In this document: positions 52,369-61,925 of the stretch, piece after piece
How positions within the stretch are numbered: the stretch's first letter is position 1
How the letters are laid out: each line of letters begins with the position of its first letter
Assembly (NCBI GenBank): GCA_963665085.2
Contig: CAXXXS010000001.1
Location: 2,294,001 to 2,358,000 of the forward strand
Reading direction: 5' to 3'
Length of the DNA: 64,000 nt
From: G963665085 sp963665085
Lineage (GTDB): Bacteria; Bacteroidota; Bacteroidia; Bacteroidales; JAAAOM01
Made by a program: the position numbers and the translations under genes
The notes under the pieces: model-generated
Told to the model about the DNA's origin: nothing
Seen by the model: the letters and a program-made list of their open reading frames with translations, nothing else
Database searches by the model: none

Positions 52369-54714
52369 TTATTCATAACGTAACGCCTCTACCGGATTCC
52401 TATTTGCAGCCTTCCAGCTTTGCCAGCTAACAGTTATTGTTGCAATTGTTAAAGCAAACAAACCAGCCAAAGCAAAAATCCACCAGTTTAAATTGGTTTT
52501 GTATGTAAAGTTTTCAAGCCATTTATTCATGGCAAACCATGCCAACGGTGTAGCAACTATAATTGCGATAGCCACCCATTTAACAAAATCTTTATTCAGC
52601 ATTAAAATTACCTCGGAAACTTTTGCGCCATTTACCTTTCGGATTCCTATTTCTTTAATTCTGTCGCGACTGATAAAGATGATTAATCCCAGCATTCCTG
52701 TTACAGAGAGGAGAAAACACCAAAGAGTAACAAATTCTATAAAATGAGCCATTGTTTCTTCTTTTGCATATTGTTCGTTTAGTGCATCTTCCAGAAACAT
52801 AACTTCAAATTTATTTTTTGGATCAAATTTGTGAGCTGTGTTTTCAATATAAGTTTTTGTTTGTGTATAATTTCCCGGAGAAACCCTTAGCATAAGTATA
52901 TTTTTTCGATCTTCTGTTAACCAAAACGCTAATGGAGTAATATCGTCTTTTAACGAGGAGAAGTTAAAGTTTTCTGCAATGCCAATTATTTTTCCATTTT
53001 CTTCAAATCCCTTTATATCCCTTGTGAGAGGGTCTTTCCATCCAAATTTTTCTACTGCTTTTTCATTTAGGATAAAAGAATTTATATCAGCTTTCGATCC
53101 TTCCAGGAATTTACGTCCATCAGCTAATTCAATATCAAAAAAATCAAAGAAACGATCATCAACAGGCCAACATTTAAATTGTATGTATTGACCATCTTCT
53201 GTATCTCTTCCCCAACCCATTCCAACATGTCCGGGTAAAAACTGACTGTAAGTATAGTCTTTAATGTTTTGATCGTTAAGAAGTTCGTTCGCAAATGCCT
53301 GGTAGTGGTTTTGCAGTGCTTCGGTTGTACGTAGAAAAACAACATGTTCTTTATTAATACCGATATCAAAATTCCTCCAGAATTTTAATTGTTTTTCAAT
53401 AGTAAAAGCAGAGGATATTAAAGCAATAGTAAAGATAAACTGAAGTACAATAAGTGAATTACGGAATGTTTTTCCCTTTCCGGAGAAATGAATATCTCCT
53501 TTTACTGTTTGTGCTATGGGCGGAGAACTAATATATCTTGAGGGATATAAACCGGCAATGATTCCAAATACAATTGCTAATAAAAGGAAAACCAATAAAA
53601 AGATATACCGCCCATTTAGTTTAAGTCCCTCAATGTTAAAAAGGGATTCAAGCGGACCATTCATTATTTCATAGATAGACAACGATATTATCATTGCAGC
53701 AATAGAAAGAATTACAGATTCTGTAATTATCTGAACCATTGATGCAAGTTTTTTCCCTCCAACAACTCGAATCACAGAAAGTGATTTAGCTCTCAAAGGA
53801 GCCTGTGACGTTGAGAAATTGATAAAGTTAACAGCCCCCATGATTGCTAAAATTATCATGAGTATTTTAAATATATTGAGAACTACCGGATTTATATAAC
53901 TAACAGAGTCATCAGAGAAAAAATGTATTTTATCAACAGGTCTTAGAACCATGTAAGTATCATTTCCGCTATATTCATTCCTTTCCTCAGCTATTACTTC
54001 ATCAATTTTTGGTAAGGCTTCAATCTTTGCCGCTACTTTTTGTGGATCGCTTGTTGGCGTTAGTTTTAGATAATTACTGAAACTCCATTCATACCAATCG
54101 GTGAAAAAACTATATTTCTCTTCTTCTAAGTAAGTTGAGAATGAAAGAATACAATCTCCCTGGAGAGAAGAATTCTTTGGGAAATTCTCCATTACTCCTT
54201 TAATGACATAAAGTGTTTTATTGATTATAATACTTTGACCTATTGCATTGTTGTTACTAAAAAGTTTTTGAGAAAGTTCTTCTGAAATTACTGCTGAATG
54301 TGGCTCTTTTAATACTGTTTCTTTATCGCCAACACGAAGAGGAAATGAAAATATGTCAAAGAAAGATTCGTTCGCAAAGATTATATCTGAATCAAATTTT
54401 GTATTTGATTTCTGTAGCTCCGAAGTTGAAACAGGCATTTTATAATCCCAGATAGGAGTACTACTCTCTACTTCGGGAATATTAGTTTTAATCTCTTCAC
54501 TCATTATTGCTGGGAGCCAGCTACCATCTAACCGTGTTTCAAGTCGATATATTGAACTTTTATTCTCATGGAAGCTGTCAAAACTCTCTTCAAACGAAAC
54601 ATATAAAGTCAATATAATAATGCCGGTAAAAGATATAATTAGACTTAACAGTGTTAGAATAGATGAGGTTTTATAGCGTAAAATTGATTTGTAGATTCTT
54701 TTTAAGTGTAACAT
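52369..54714 (-). CDS. Double FtsX/MacB-type ABC permease (781 aa)
   Basis: The first periplasmic domain begins YRLETRLDGSWLPAIMSEE. The second includes TYSQFLPGHVGMGWGRDTED. The first loop LSVIRVVGGKKLASMV has lost the charged FtsX pattern; the second, KEIGIRKVNGAKVSEVI, is kept. The last helices follow the common WLENFTYKTNLNWWIFALAG with tail NPVEALRYE. A palindromic repeat lies in the 97-bp gap upstream. Confidence 0.9.
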   Translation of the reverse strand: MLHLKRIYKSILRYKTSSILTLLSLIISFTGIIILTLYVSFEESFDSFHENKSSIYRLETRLDGSWLPAIMSEEIKTNIPEVESSTPIWDYKMPVSTSELQKSNTKFDSDIIFANESFFDIFSFPLRVGDKETVLKEPHSAVISEELSQKLFSNNNAIGQSIIINKTLYVIKGVMENFPKNSSLQGDCILSFSTYLEEEKYSFFTDWYEWSFSNYLKLTPTSDPQKVAAKIEALPKIDEVIAEERNEYSGNDTYMVLRPVDKIHFFSDDSVSYINPVVLNIFKILMIILAIMGAVNFINFSTSQAPLRAKSLSVIRVVGGKKLASMVQIITESVILSIAAMIISLSIYEIMNGPLESLFNIEGLKLNGRYIFLLVFLLLAIVFGIIAGLYPSRYISSPPIAQTVKGDIHFSGKGKTFRNSLIVLQFIFTIALISSAFTIEKQLKFWRNFDIGINKEHVVFLRTTEALQNHYQAFANELLNDQNIKDYTYSQFLPGHVGMGWGRDTEDGQYIQFKCWPVDDRFFDFFDIELADGRKFLEGSKADINSFILNEKAVEKFGWKDPLTRDIKGFEENGKIIGIAENFNFSSLKDDITPLAFWLTEDRKNILMLRVSPGNYTQTKTYIENTAHKFDPKNKFEVMFLEDALNEQYAKEETMAHFIEFVTLWCFLLSVTGMLGLIIFISRDRIKEIGIRKVNGAKVSEVILMLNKDFVKWVAIAIIVATPLAWFAMNKWLENFTYKTNLNWWIFALAGLFALTIATITVSWQSWKAANRNPVEALRYE

Positions 54715-54737
54715 AAACAGTATTTATTTAATAATTT

Positions 54738-54782
54738 CAGATTTGCGATTTCTGATATCAGATTTCGAAAATCGAAAATCTG
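54738..54782. repeat. Near-palindromic intergenic repeat
   Basis: CAGATTTCGAAAATCG and AAAATCTG form a nearly self-complementary unit, preceded by a related GATTTGCGATTTCTGATATC. It sits between two permeases of one unit. It may fold as RNA and tune relative expression; it also resembles repeats scattered through many Bacteroidota genomes. Confidence 0.5.
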
Positions 54783-54811
54783 AGTTTGACATTTTTCTAT
54801 TTAAATTATAT

Positions 54812-57163
54812 TTATTCATATCGTAGCGCTTCTACCGGATTCCTGTTGGCAGCTTTGTAGGATTGATAACTGACCGTTAATATCGCAATTCCCATTGCAG
54901 ATATCCCGGCCAAGGCAAAAATCCACCAGCTTAATTCTGTTTGAAAAGCAAAATTCTCTAACCACTTATTGAGTACATACCAGGCAACTGGTGTAGCCAA
55001 AATAAAGGCTATAACTACCCATTTGATGAAGTTTTTATTAAGCATTGTAATTACTTCTGTAGTTTTGGCTCCATTAACTTTTCGAATTCCTATTTCTTTA
55101 ATTTTTTGCTGACACATAAATATTGAAAGTCCCAGAATTCCAAGGATTGAGATAATTACGGAAAGCATACTGAAAAAAGTAATTAACCGTGCTTGTTGAT
55201 TCTCTTTTACATAAAGTAAGTTCAGATGATCATCAAGAAAATATCCACGAAATGGAGAATTCGTTTCAAATAATTCATATGTTGACTGAATTGCATTTAA
55301 TGCAGCTTGTGAGTTATTTCCTTCTAACTTTATACTTATAGTTGTAAATTCATTAAAAGAAGAAGATTTGTGAAACACAAAAGGATCAATTGATTCTCGT
55401 AAAGAGATGAGGTTAAAGTCTTTCATTATACCGACTAATTGATTGTCTCCTATTTCCATTCCTACTTCCCATCCATATCTTTCTGCCGCAGTCTGGTTAC
55501 AAATGAAATTACCGTTTTCAGCTTCACTGTTCTTTAGGAAGGTTCGTCCTTCAACGATTTCAAAATTCATCATTTCTATGTATTCGTCGTCTACTGCCCA
55601 ATTCCAAACAGAACATGTTTTACCGTCTACTTGTAAGGTATTCCAGTCCATAGCTTTTCCGGGAACAGAACGCGAAGCGGCCACATCACTTATATAAGGA
55701 CTCGCTAATAATTGTTCCCGAAAAGGATTGTAGTTCTTTCGTAACTTCTGAGTAATAGGAAGAACCAGTGTGTTGTTTTTATTAAAACCCAAATCCTTTT
55801 CTTCCATAAACCTTACTTGTTTTATGACCGAAAGAGATGCAATGATTAGTGCGATGGTCGCTGCAAATTGAAAAACAATTAACGAACCTCTTAAATTTGT
55901 CTTTGTTTCTCCACCTTTATGTTTTAAATCATCAATAGGTTTCCCTATTGTACTTATTATTGCCGGATAACCTGCAGCGATTATAGCGGCAAGAAAGGCA
56001 ATTATAGCAGAACCTAAAAATAAAGGAATGTTTTCGGTGAATGGGAGTTTATACCCAAGTATATTTGCAGAAAATAATTGATTTAGCACATGAGCGAGAG
56101 ACAATGCCAGAACAAAGGAAACAACAAATATTATCAGTGTCTCAAATATTAACTGAGATGCAGCATGCCATCGTTTACTTCCGATTATACGAGAGATATT
56201 GATTGTTTTTTTTCGGGCTGGCATATTAGCTGTCGCAAAATTTATATAGTTTATCAATGCAATCAAAAGGATTAGTATTCCAACAACAAATAGTGAGTTA
56301 ACAAAAGATTTATTATTGGATTCAAACATTGGAGATTCGTTAACTTCTTTAGTGAAACGTAAGTCAGCCAAGGGACGAGCAATTATTTCTGCAGATGTGT
56401 TTCCGTTATCAAAAAATCTGTATTTTGATTGAATGAGAGGTTGCTCATTTATTAATTTGTTGAGTTCTTCCTCACTAACTCCGGGTTTCGCTTGTATAAA
56501 CTGAGGGTAATTGGTGAAATTCCATTTTTCTTTTTCTTCAGCAATAAATCCTGAGCTAGGGATTTTTAAAATGATAGGACAAGTGAAAACAGAGTTCTCC
56601 GGAAGTTCTGCAAAAACACCTGCAACAGAATATGTGAGTCCGTTTACATTTAGTATTTCTCCAGTTGGATCAATGTTTCCCCAGGCCTTTTGTGCAAATG
56701 ATTCACTTACAATAGCTGTTTCAGGCTTTCCCAGTGGGTTGCGGGAATTGCCATATATAAAATTAAAACTAAAAATATCAGTGAGATTCTCATCAGAAAA
56801 AGCATAATCTTCATAACTTTTTTGCTCCTCGTTTTTTGTGAAATACGAAAAAGATTCTTCTCCCCATTTCCCCCAGCTCATGTAAACAGAAGAATTAACA
56901 ATTTCTGGTAAAGCATCGACGAGAGTCTGTCCGGTTGGCCCTAACATAAATACAGACGATTTATTTTCGTCAGGATTCTTCATCTCAAGTCGGTAGATAT
57001 TTTCTGCGTTATGATGAAATTTATCAAACTTATATTCATTCCATACATAAAGCATTATAAGAATGAAAGCTGCAAAAGCACAGGTTAATCCCAACAGGTT
57101 CAGCGATGAGGTAAATGCTGTTTTTTTAAGATTTGCTAAAGTAATTCTAAGTTGATGTTTCAT
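54812..57163 (-). CDS. Double FtsX/MacB-type ABC permease (783 aa)
   Basis: The first periplasmic domain begins YRLEMKNPDENKSSVFMLGP. The second holds RSVPGKAMDWNTLQVDGKTC. The first loop INISRIIGSKRWHAAS is divergent; the second, KEIGIRKVNGAKTTEVI, is standard. In the tail Tyr replaces Trp twice (SYQSYKAANRNPVEALRYE). The gene starts 12 bp after the stop of the 57176 copy, so the pair is tightly coupled as second and first of the long unit. Confidence 0.9.
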   Translation of the reverse strand: MKHQLRITLANLKKTAFTSSLNLLGLTCAFAAFILIMLYVWNEYKFDKFHHNAENIYRLEMKNPDENKSSVFMLGPTGQTLVDALPEIVNSSVYMSWGKWGEESFSYFTKNEEQKSYEDYAFSDENLTDIFSFNFIYGNSRNPLGKPETAIVSESFAQKAWGNIDPTGEILNVNGLTYSVAGVFAELPENSVFTCPIILKIPSSGFIAEEKEKWNFTNYPQFIQAKPGVSEEELNKLINEQPLIQSKYRFFDNGNTSAEIIARPLADLRFTKEVNESPMFESNNKSFVNSLFVVGILILLIALINYINFATANMPARKKTINISRIIGSKRWHAASQLIFETLIIFVVSFVLALSLAHVLNQLFSANILGYKLPFTENIPLFLGSAIIAFLAAIIAAGYPAIISTIGKPIDDLKHKGGETKTNLRGSLIVFQFAATIALIIASLSVIKQVRFMEEKDLGFNKNNTLVLPITQKLRKNYNPFREQLLASPYISDVAASRSVPGKAMDWNTLQVDGKTCSVWNWAVDDEYIEMMNFEIVEGRTFLKNSEAENGNFICNQTAAERYGWEVGMEIGDNQLVGIMKDFNLISLRESIDPFVFHKSSSFNEFTTISIKLEGNNSQAALNAIQSTYELFETNSPFRGYFLDDHLNLLYVKENQQARLITFFSMLSVIISILGILGLSIFMCQQKIKEIGIRKVNGAKTTEVITMLNKNFIKWVVIAFILATPVAWYVLNKWLENFAFQTELSWWIFALAGISAMGIAILTVSYQSYKAANRNPVEALRYE

Positions 57164-57175
57164 AATGATTAAGTT

Positions 57176-59536
57176 TTATTCGTATCGCAGGGCTTCCACC
57201 GGATTTCTGCTCGCTGCTCGCCAACTCTGTAAACTAACAGTTATGAGGGCAATTGCCAGCGTAATTAATCCTGCCAAAGCAAAAATCCACCAGCTAATAT
57301 TTATTTTGTAAGCAAATTCTTCCAACCATTTTGTCATTGCAAACCAAGCTATTGGAGAAGCTAAGGCAAAAGCTATTATTACCCACATTACAAAGTTTTT
57401 ATTTAGCATTACCAATATATCATTGATTTTAGCACCATTTACTTTTCTTACACCTATTTCTTTACGGTAAGAATTAACTAGTAAAAGCGTAACTCCAAAC
57501 AATCCAAGTAATGAGATGGAGATGGCAATCAACGTAAAGATGAGCAACAAGTTGCCCAGCTTTTTGATGTCGTCGTAAATACGTTGATAGGTTTCATCGT
57601 AGAAAGAAAAAGAAAATCCTTCGTTGGGGATAATCTTTTTCCAAGTCTTCTCAAGTTGTGCTATCGTTCCCTGGATATCCTGAGATGATAATTTAATGGA
57701 TAGAGCATAAAAGTCTTCACTGAATTCTTTAGAGATTATTAATGGTGGTATTTCTTCATAAATGGATGCGAGATGAAAATCTTTAACAACACCTATAATT
57801 TCATGATCTCCTTCTCTGAATAAAGACTTACCAATCGGTTTATTCCAGCCTAATTCTTTGGCAAGGGTCTCGTTTATCAGGTATTTGCCTTTATCTGCAT
57901 TTTCTCCTTCCAGGAAAAATCTTCCTTCTGAAAGACCAATATCATAAGTTTCAAAGAATTTATCATCAACGAAAATTGCATTAAATAATTGCCATTTGTC
58001 TTCACCTTCTGGAAGGTATCCGTTTCTTGTGCTTTCTAAACCAGGTAAACCATAACTAGCAGAAATATTTTCAACTCCATTAATTTTACCTAATTCTTGT
58101 TTTATTACATCTTTTTTCTTTGATACGGAAGGACTTACTAAAAAAATAACATTTTCTTTTGTGAATCCCAGATCCTTTTTCATGGCATAATTTAATTGTC
58201 TGTAAACAATAAGGAGTGAGGAGATTAATGCAATTGAGATAAGGAATTGAAACCCTGCAATTAAAGTAAGTGAGGCTTTTCGTTGTTTACCTATCTGTTT
58301 GATGCTGGAAATTACACCTGATATCTTTTTCGATAAATTCCAATTTAATAAAAGACTTATAATGACAATCAATCCCAAAGCGAGTAGAAGAAATTGCCAA
58401 ATGGTTTTTGTGAAATAAGTTTTGATAATATCAAAATCGTAGTTAAATAATTGTTGAATGGTTGGTCTTAGCAAATAGATAAGAACGATTGATAAAATAA
58501 GAGCTACAGAAAAGAATGTAGTTGTTTCTGTAAATAATTGTTTCAAAAGAAAATGTTTTCCAGCGCCCAGGTTTTTCTTTATGTTTAATTCTTTCAAACG
58601 CAGATTTAACAATCCTCCTGATATTAAAGAATAGTTTATACATGCAGTGATTAATATAAGAAGAGCAATACCCAGAAGCGACATTACATTTTTAATGTCT
58701 TTCTGGTCAAAAACTTCCCATTCTACTTTGGACCGAAGATGAATATCATTCAGAGATTCTAAATAGTATTCAGTGAACCATCCGTCTTCTTCATCATCTT
58801 TGTTAACGTGTTCCCATAAAAGATCCGGTAATTTTGCTTCCAGACTTTCTTTCGATGAATTTTTATCTAATTGAAGAAAAGTGTATGTACTTAAACCTCC
58901 GTTCCAATCTTTAAAAATAGTTGGGTCTTCCAATTTATTCGACAACGGGAGTACTGCATCAAATTTAATGTGTGAATTTCTTGGGTGATTTTTTGCAATG
59001 GCAGTAACAATATAATTTTGTCCATCGACTTCAATTGTTTCACCAATAGGATTTGTTTCACCAAATATGGTTGATGCCTTGTCCTCTGTTAGTACAATGG
59101 ATTGTTTGTTTTTTAATGGCGTTTCAAAATCTCCATTTATTATTGGAAATGTGAAGAATGAGAAAAAATTAGCATCTGTATATAAAACATAACCTAATTT
59201 TATTTTCGCCTCTTTATAATGAAGATTGCTGGTTCTTGATACATCAAACCTATTGAAATCTGTTACTTCAGGATAGGATGAATTGATTGCCGGCCCGGCA
59301 ACAACTCTTGGAGTAGCATGAATTGTAGTGTTATTCGGACTTTTTGATATTTCATCTACCCTGAAGATTAAATTTTTGTTTTTGTGAAATTTGTCAAAAG
59401 AGAATTGAAAAGAAACATGTGTGATTAGGATCATAACACACATCAGCCCCAGGATTAATCCTAATAAATTGATAATTGAAAATACCTTAAATCGGGTATG
59501 CGATCGAATTATAGAGACTATTTGCTTATTATGCAT
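57176..59536 (-). CDS. Double FtsX/MacB-type ABC permease (786 aa), head of the longest unit
   Basis: The start is MHNKQIVSIIRSHTRFK. The first periplasmic domain begins FRVDEISKSPNNTTIHATP. The first loop is LNIKKNLGAGKHFLLK and the second KEIGVRKVNGAKINDIL; the tail SLQSWRAASRNPVEALRYE has Leu in place of the first Trp. It is the permease nearest to the ATPase/adaptor module and is preceded by the sigma-54 control region. The predicted leader is very short (about 11 nt), so the start codon or the transcription start may need shifting. Confidence 0.9.
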   Translation of the reverse strand: MHNKQIVSIIRSHTRFKVFSIINLLGLILGLMCVMILITHVSFQFSFDKFHKNKNLIFRVDEISKSPNNTTIHATPRVVAGPAINSSYPEVTDFNRFDVSRTSNLHYKEAKIKLGYVLYTDANFFSFFTFPIINGDFETPLKNKQSIVLTEDKASTIFGETNPIGETIEVDGQNYIVTAIAKNHPRNSHIKFDAVLPLSNKLEDPTIFKDWNGGLSTYTFLQLDKNSSKESLEAKLPDLLWEHVNKDDEEDGWFTEYYLESLNDIHLRSKVEWEVFDQKDIKNVMSLLGIALLILITACINYSLISGGLLNLRLKELNIKKNLGAGKHFLLKQLFTETTTFFSVALILSIVLIYLLRPTIQQLFNYDFDIIKTYFTKTIWQFLLLALGLIVIISLLLNWNLSKKISGVISSIKQIGKQRKASLTLIAGFQFLISIALISSLLIVYRQLNYAMKKDLGFTKENVIFLVSPSVSKKKDVIKQELGKINGVENISASYGLPGLESTRNGYLPEGEDKWQLFNAIFVDDKFFETYDIGLSEGRFFLEGENADKGKYLINETLAKELGWNKPIGKSLFREGDHEIIGVVKDFHLASIYEEIPPLIISKEFSEDFYALSIKLSSQDIQGTIAQLEKTWKKIIPNEGFSFSFYDETYQRIYDDIKKLGNLLLIFTLIAISISLLGLFGVTLLLVNSYRKEIGVRKVNGAKINDILVMLNKNFVMWVIIAFALASPIAWFAMTKWLEEFAYKINISWWIFALAGLITLAIALITVSLQSWRAASRNPVEALRYE

Positions 59537-59557
59537 ATTTTACTTTTTGTTTTAGCA

Positions 59558-59573
59558 TACAACCGCTATACCA
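59558..59573 (-). promoter_or_regulatory. Sigma-54-like promoter before the 59536 unit
   Basis: Read leftward the site is TGGTATAGCGGTTGTA. GG and TTG are at the right spacing; TTGT replaces TTGC. Flanking bases (TACAAC..TTAA pattern) align with the 41989 site. The short leader lowers confidence. Confidence 0.55.
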
Positions 59574-59628
59574 AACATGTTAATTGTTTTTTAATGAACT
59601 ATTTGCTTGGTTCAGGTTTGTGAGGTGT

Positions 59629-59668
59629 TGTCAAATTTTTTTACATAAGATTGTAAAAAAATTAGGCG
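59629..59668. promoter_or_regulatory. Paired upstream activator-like sites for the 59536 unit
   Basis: The sites are TGTCAAATTTTTTTACA and TGTAAAAAAATTAGGCG with TAAGAT between. The inner arms AATTTTTTTACA and TGTAAAAAAATT are a perfect inverted repeat. The centre lies 89.5 bp upstream of the -12 element. Confidence 0.65.
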
Positions 59669-59764
59669 TTGATAGCAAAAAGTAAACTTTTAATTTATAA
59701 GATGAAAATGTCGAGAAAATAGGCGACGAAGTTTTATCAATAGTTTCTATAAATAATAAAGAAA

Positions 59765-60448
59765 TTATTCTTCTTTTATGGTGTATTCTATTTCAAGAAC
59801 AGGTTGATATTCGTTGTTGTTCTCCTGGGCAAAAAATTGCCAGCTACTACCATCAAGATCGCTGTTGTTGGTATCAGTTATATTATTATCATCAGTAAAT
59901 TGAATTCTGAATTGTATCGACGAAACATCTTCTGGTTCACTGTTGAAGAAAGTCTCAAGGGAGGAAATAATATCCAAAGGATATTCCTTTAAAACATTAT
60001 ATCCCCAGGTTGCCAGAGTACCACAATACGAGATTTCATCCAGATCAAAATCATTAACATCCAAGGCTCCATAGTTCACAAGATATGCTTCTACATATCG
60101 GGTAGAATTATCTCCATCGAAAGGTTGTAAATTGGTATTGCATTCATAAACCTTTAACTCGGCTTTGTTTATGGTTAAAATTTCATTCTCTTGTGGGAGA
60201 ATTGATGAAATATCAAAACTTATAAATCCTCTTACAGCATATCCAGAGCTTGTCCAGCCAACCTGTATGTTATAACCACACGAACCATCATAATATTGGC
60301 TGATTATTCGGGGACTTGAATTGATTATATATCCATCTGATGTAGCTGTTAAAGAAATAGTTTTTGTTTCTTCTTTTTTTTCTTCTTTACAACTTGTAAT
60401 GATAATAGAGGAAACAACCAGAACCAGAATAAGAACATGATTTTTCAT
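59765..60448 (-). CDS. Lipoprotein with a DNRLRE-like domain
   Basis: The start is placed at the ATG at 60446-60448 because a clean lipoprotein signal begins there: MKNHVLILVLVVSSIIITSC, Cys20 lipidated. A longer frame from 60517 adds 23 residues without signal character. The 227-residue product contains RGFISFDISSILP and AELKVYECN, typical of DNRLRE-like cell-surface beta domains. It lies between the ATPase gene and the long permease unit, on the same strand, with 261 bp separating it from the ATPase. A link to the exporter is suggested only by position. A TAAATTTG box at 60612-60619 could be part of a housekeeping promoter. Confidence 0.7.
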   Translation of the reverse strand: MKNHVLILVLVVSSIIITSCKEEKKEETKTISLTATSDGYIINSSPRIISQYYDGSCGYNIQVGWTSSGYAVRGFISFDISSILPQENEILTINKAELKVYECNTNLQPFDGDNSTRYVEAYLVNYGALDVNDFDLDEISYCGTLATWGYNVLKEYPLDIISSLETFFNSEPEDVSSIQFRIQFTDDNNITDTNNSDLDGSSWQFFAQENNNEYQPVLEIEYTIKEE

Positions 60449-60709
60449 CTGTTTAAAATTTGTTTTTACAATTGACTTCATCGAGCTCGAAGACTCGGCT
60501 GTCAGATGGAACCGCATAATGAAAAATAATCATTATCGTATATGTTAATAATTATTTTTATCATGCTTGTTTCATTTAAATTGTTGGATAAGTTTATAAT
60601 CATGAATTATTCAAATTTATGAATGAAATCATTAGGTTGTATCAGTAAACAAATGAATTGTTAAAAATTTTATTCTTGTCTGATGTTGTTGTTCTTCTAT
60701 TATATAGAA

Positions 60710-61405
60710 CTAGATAGTTGTTTCAAGTACTGAATTAATATTTTCAGTGATAATATGTCCATCAAATAAATTAACCACTCTGGCAGCAAATTCTGAATCG
60801 CGTTTGCTGTGAGTAACCATTATGATGGTTGTTCCTTCATCATTTAGTTCTTTTAAAAGATTCATTACTTCCAACCCATGTTTCGAATCAAGGTTACCAG
60901 TAGGCTCATCGGCAAGGATAAGTTTAGGGTCTGCTACTACGGCACGACTAATTGCTACCCGCTGCTGCTGTCCACCGGAAAGTTGTTGAGGGAAATGTTT
61001 TTTGCGGTGGCCGATTTTCATTCGTTCAAGTATGTTTTCAACTTTTTGCTTACGTTCACGGGCACTCATTTTAAGATAAATCAGTGGTAACTCTACATTT
61101 TCATAAACATTTAATTCGTCGATAAGGTTAAAGCTTTGAAACACAAAACCTATATTTCCCTTGCGTAAATCAGTACGGCGATTTTCTTTATATTTTGATA
61201 CTTCAATACCATCAAAAAAGTATTCGCCATTAGAAGGATTATCCAAAAGGCCAATAATGTTTAATAATGTTGACTTGCCGCAACCAGATGGACCCATGAT
61301 AGCAACAAATTCACCTTGTTTCACCTCAAAATTCACATGATTAAGAGCAGTGGTTTCAATTTCTTCCGTACGGAAAACTTTGTTAAGATTTACAGTTCGT
61401 ATCAT
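60710..61405 (-). CDS. ABC transporter ATPase of the MacB/LolD type
   Basis: The start is set at 61405 (MIRTVNLNKVFRTEEIETT), giving 231 residues; an upstream frame to 61456 adds 17 residues of repeat-like sequence with no family match. Walker A is GPSGCGKST at 38-46, the Q-loop lies in FVFQSFNLID, the signature is LSGGQQQR, Walker B ends in LILADEP, and the H-loop is VTHS. All catalytic parts are intact. It is the only transport ATPase in the window and the probable energy source for the 16 permeases that lack one. Confidence 0.93.
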   Translation of the reverse strand: MIRTVNLNKVFRTEEIETTALNHVNFEVKQGEFVAIMGPSGCGKSTLLNIIGLLDNPSNGEYFFDGIEVSKYKENRRTDLRKGNIGFVFQSFNLIDELNVYENVELPLIYLKMSARERKQKVENILERMKIGHRKKHFPQQLSGGQQQRVAISRAVVADPKLILADEPTGNLDSKHGLEVMNLLKELNDEGTTIIMVTHSKRDSEFAARVVNLFDGHIITENINSVLETTI

Positions 61406-61460
61406 ATTCTTGTCGGTTTGTGCATGGAGCAAAGCGCATTGAGCTTTACATTGCATGCAA

Positions 61461-61817
61461 TTAGATTAATGATTTTCTAAAATTTGTAATTTTTTTACTA
61501 AGTATTTCTAAGTCTTCTAAATATTTTTCTAGTTCTTCTTCTGTAATAATATCTTTTTTTTGAAATAACAATAATATGTTTGCTGTTTCAAAAACCGAGC
61601 GTCTGGCAATATTCAAGAAGTAAGCAAATTCTTTGTTTGAGAATGAACCAGAGCCTTCTGCAATATTATTAGAAACACTAAGAATAGAAGCTCTTAATTG
61701 CTCAGCGTTTCTGTAATGTTTCATGCCTTCAACTTTCTCAGCTATGTCAAATAGTTTATCAGCAAGCTCTATTGATATTTTCCAAATCTCAAAATCCTGA
61801 AAACGAAATTTTGCCAT
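61461..61817 (-). CDS. Four-helix-bundle protein (S23/IVP family)
   Basis: The 118-residue helical protein has the family phrases FEIWKISIELADKLF near the N-terminus and SNNIAEGSGSFSNKEFAYFL in the middle. This family was first found inside 23S rRNA intervening sequences and is common as stray genes in Bacteroidota. It sits between the adaptor and the ATPase, interrupting the usual gene order. The flanks hold dispersed-repeat-like text (CCCCATGCTCCAAGCTCCC near 61892 and a related string near 61420), so it probably arrived as a cassette. A role in export is not indicated. Confidence 0.85.
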   Translation of the reverse strand: MAKFRFQDFEIWKISIELADKLFDIAEKVEGMKHYRNAEQLRASILSVSNNIAEGSGSFSNKEFAYFLNIARRSVFETANILLLFQKKDIITEEELEKYLEDLEILSKKITNFRKSLI

Positions 61818-61925
61818 GGTTTAATTTTTTTCTTTTGTGAATTTATTTAATTCTATCATCTTGTTCCTTACTTTCTTAAACTCACTGCCCCATGCTCCAA
61901 GCTCCCTTCTCTCTGCCCCCTGCTA

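Noticed and set aside
60449..60517. Longer start of the DNRLRE-like lipoprotein
   Set aside because: It would place a lipoprotein signal 23 residues inside the protein; the ATG at 60448 begins the signal directly.
61406..61456. Seventeen extra N-terminal residues of the ATPase
   Set aside because: The stretch is made of repeat-like sequence around the four-helix gene, and the ABC domain starts normally at MIRTVNL.
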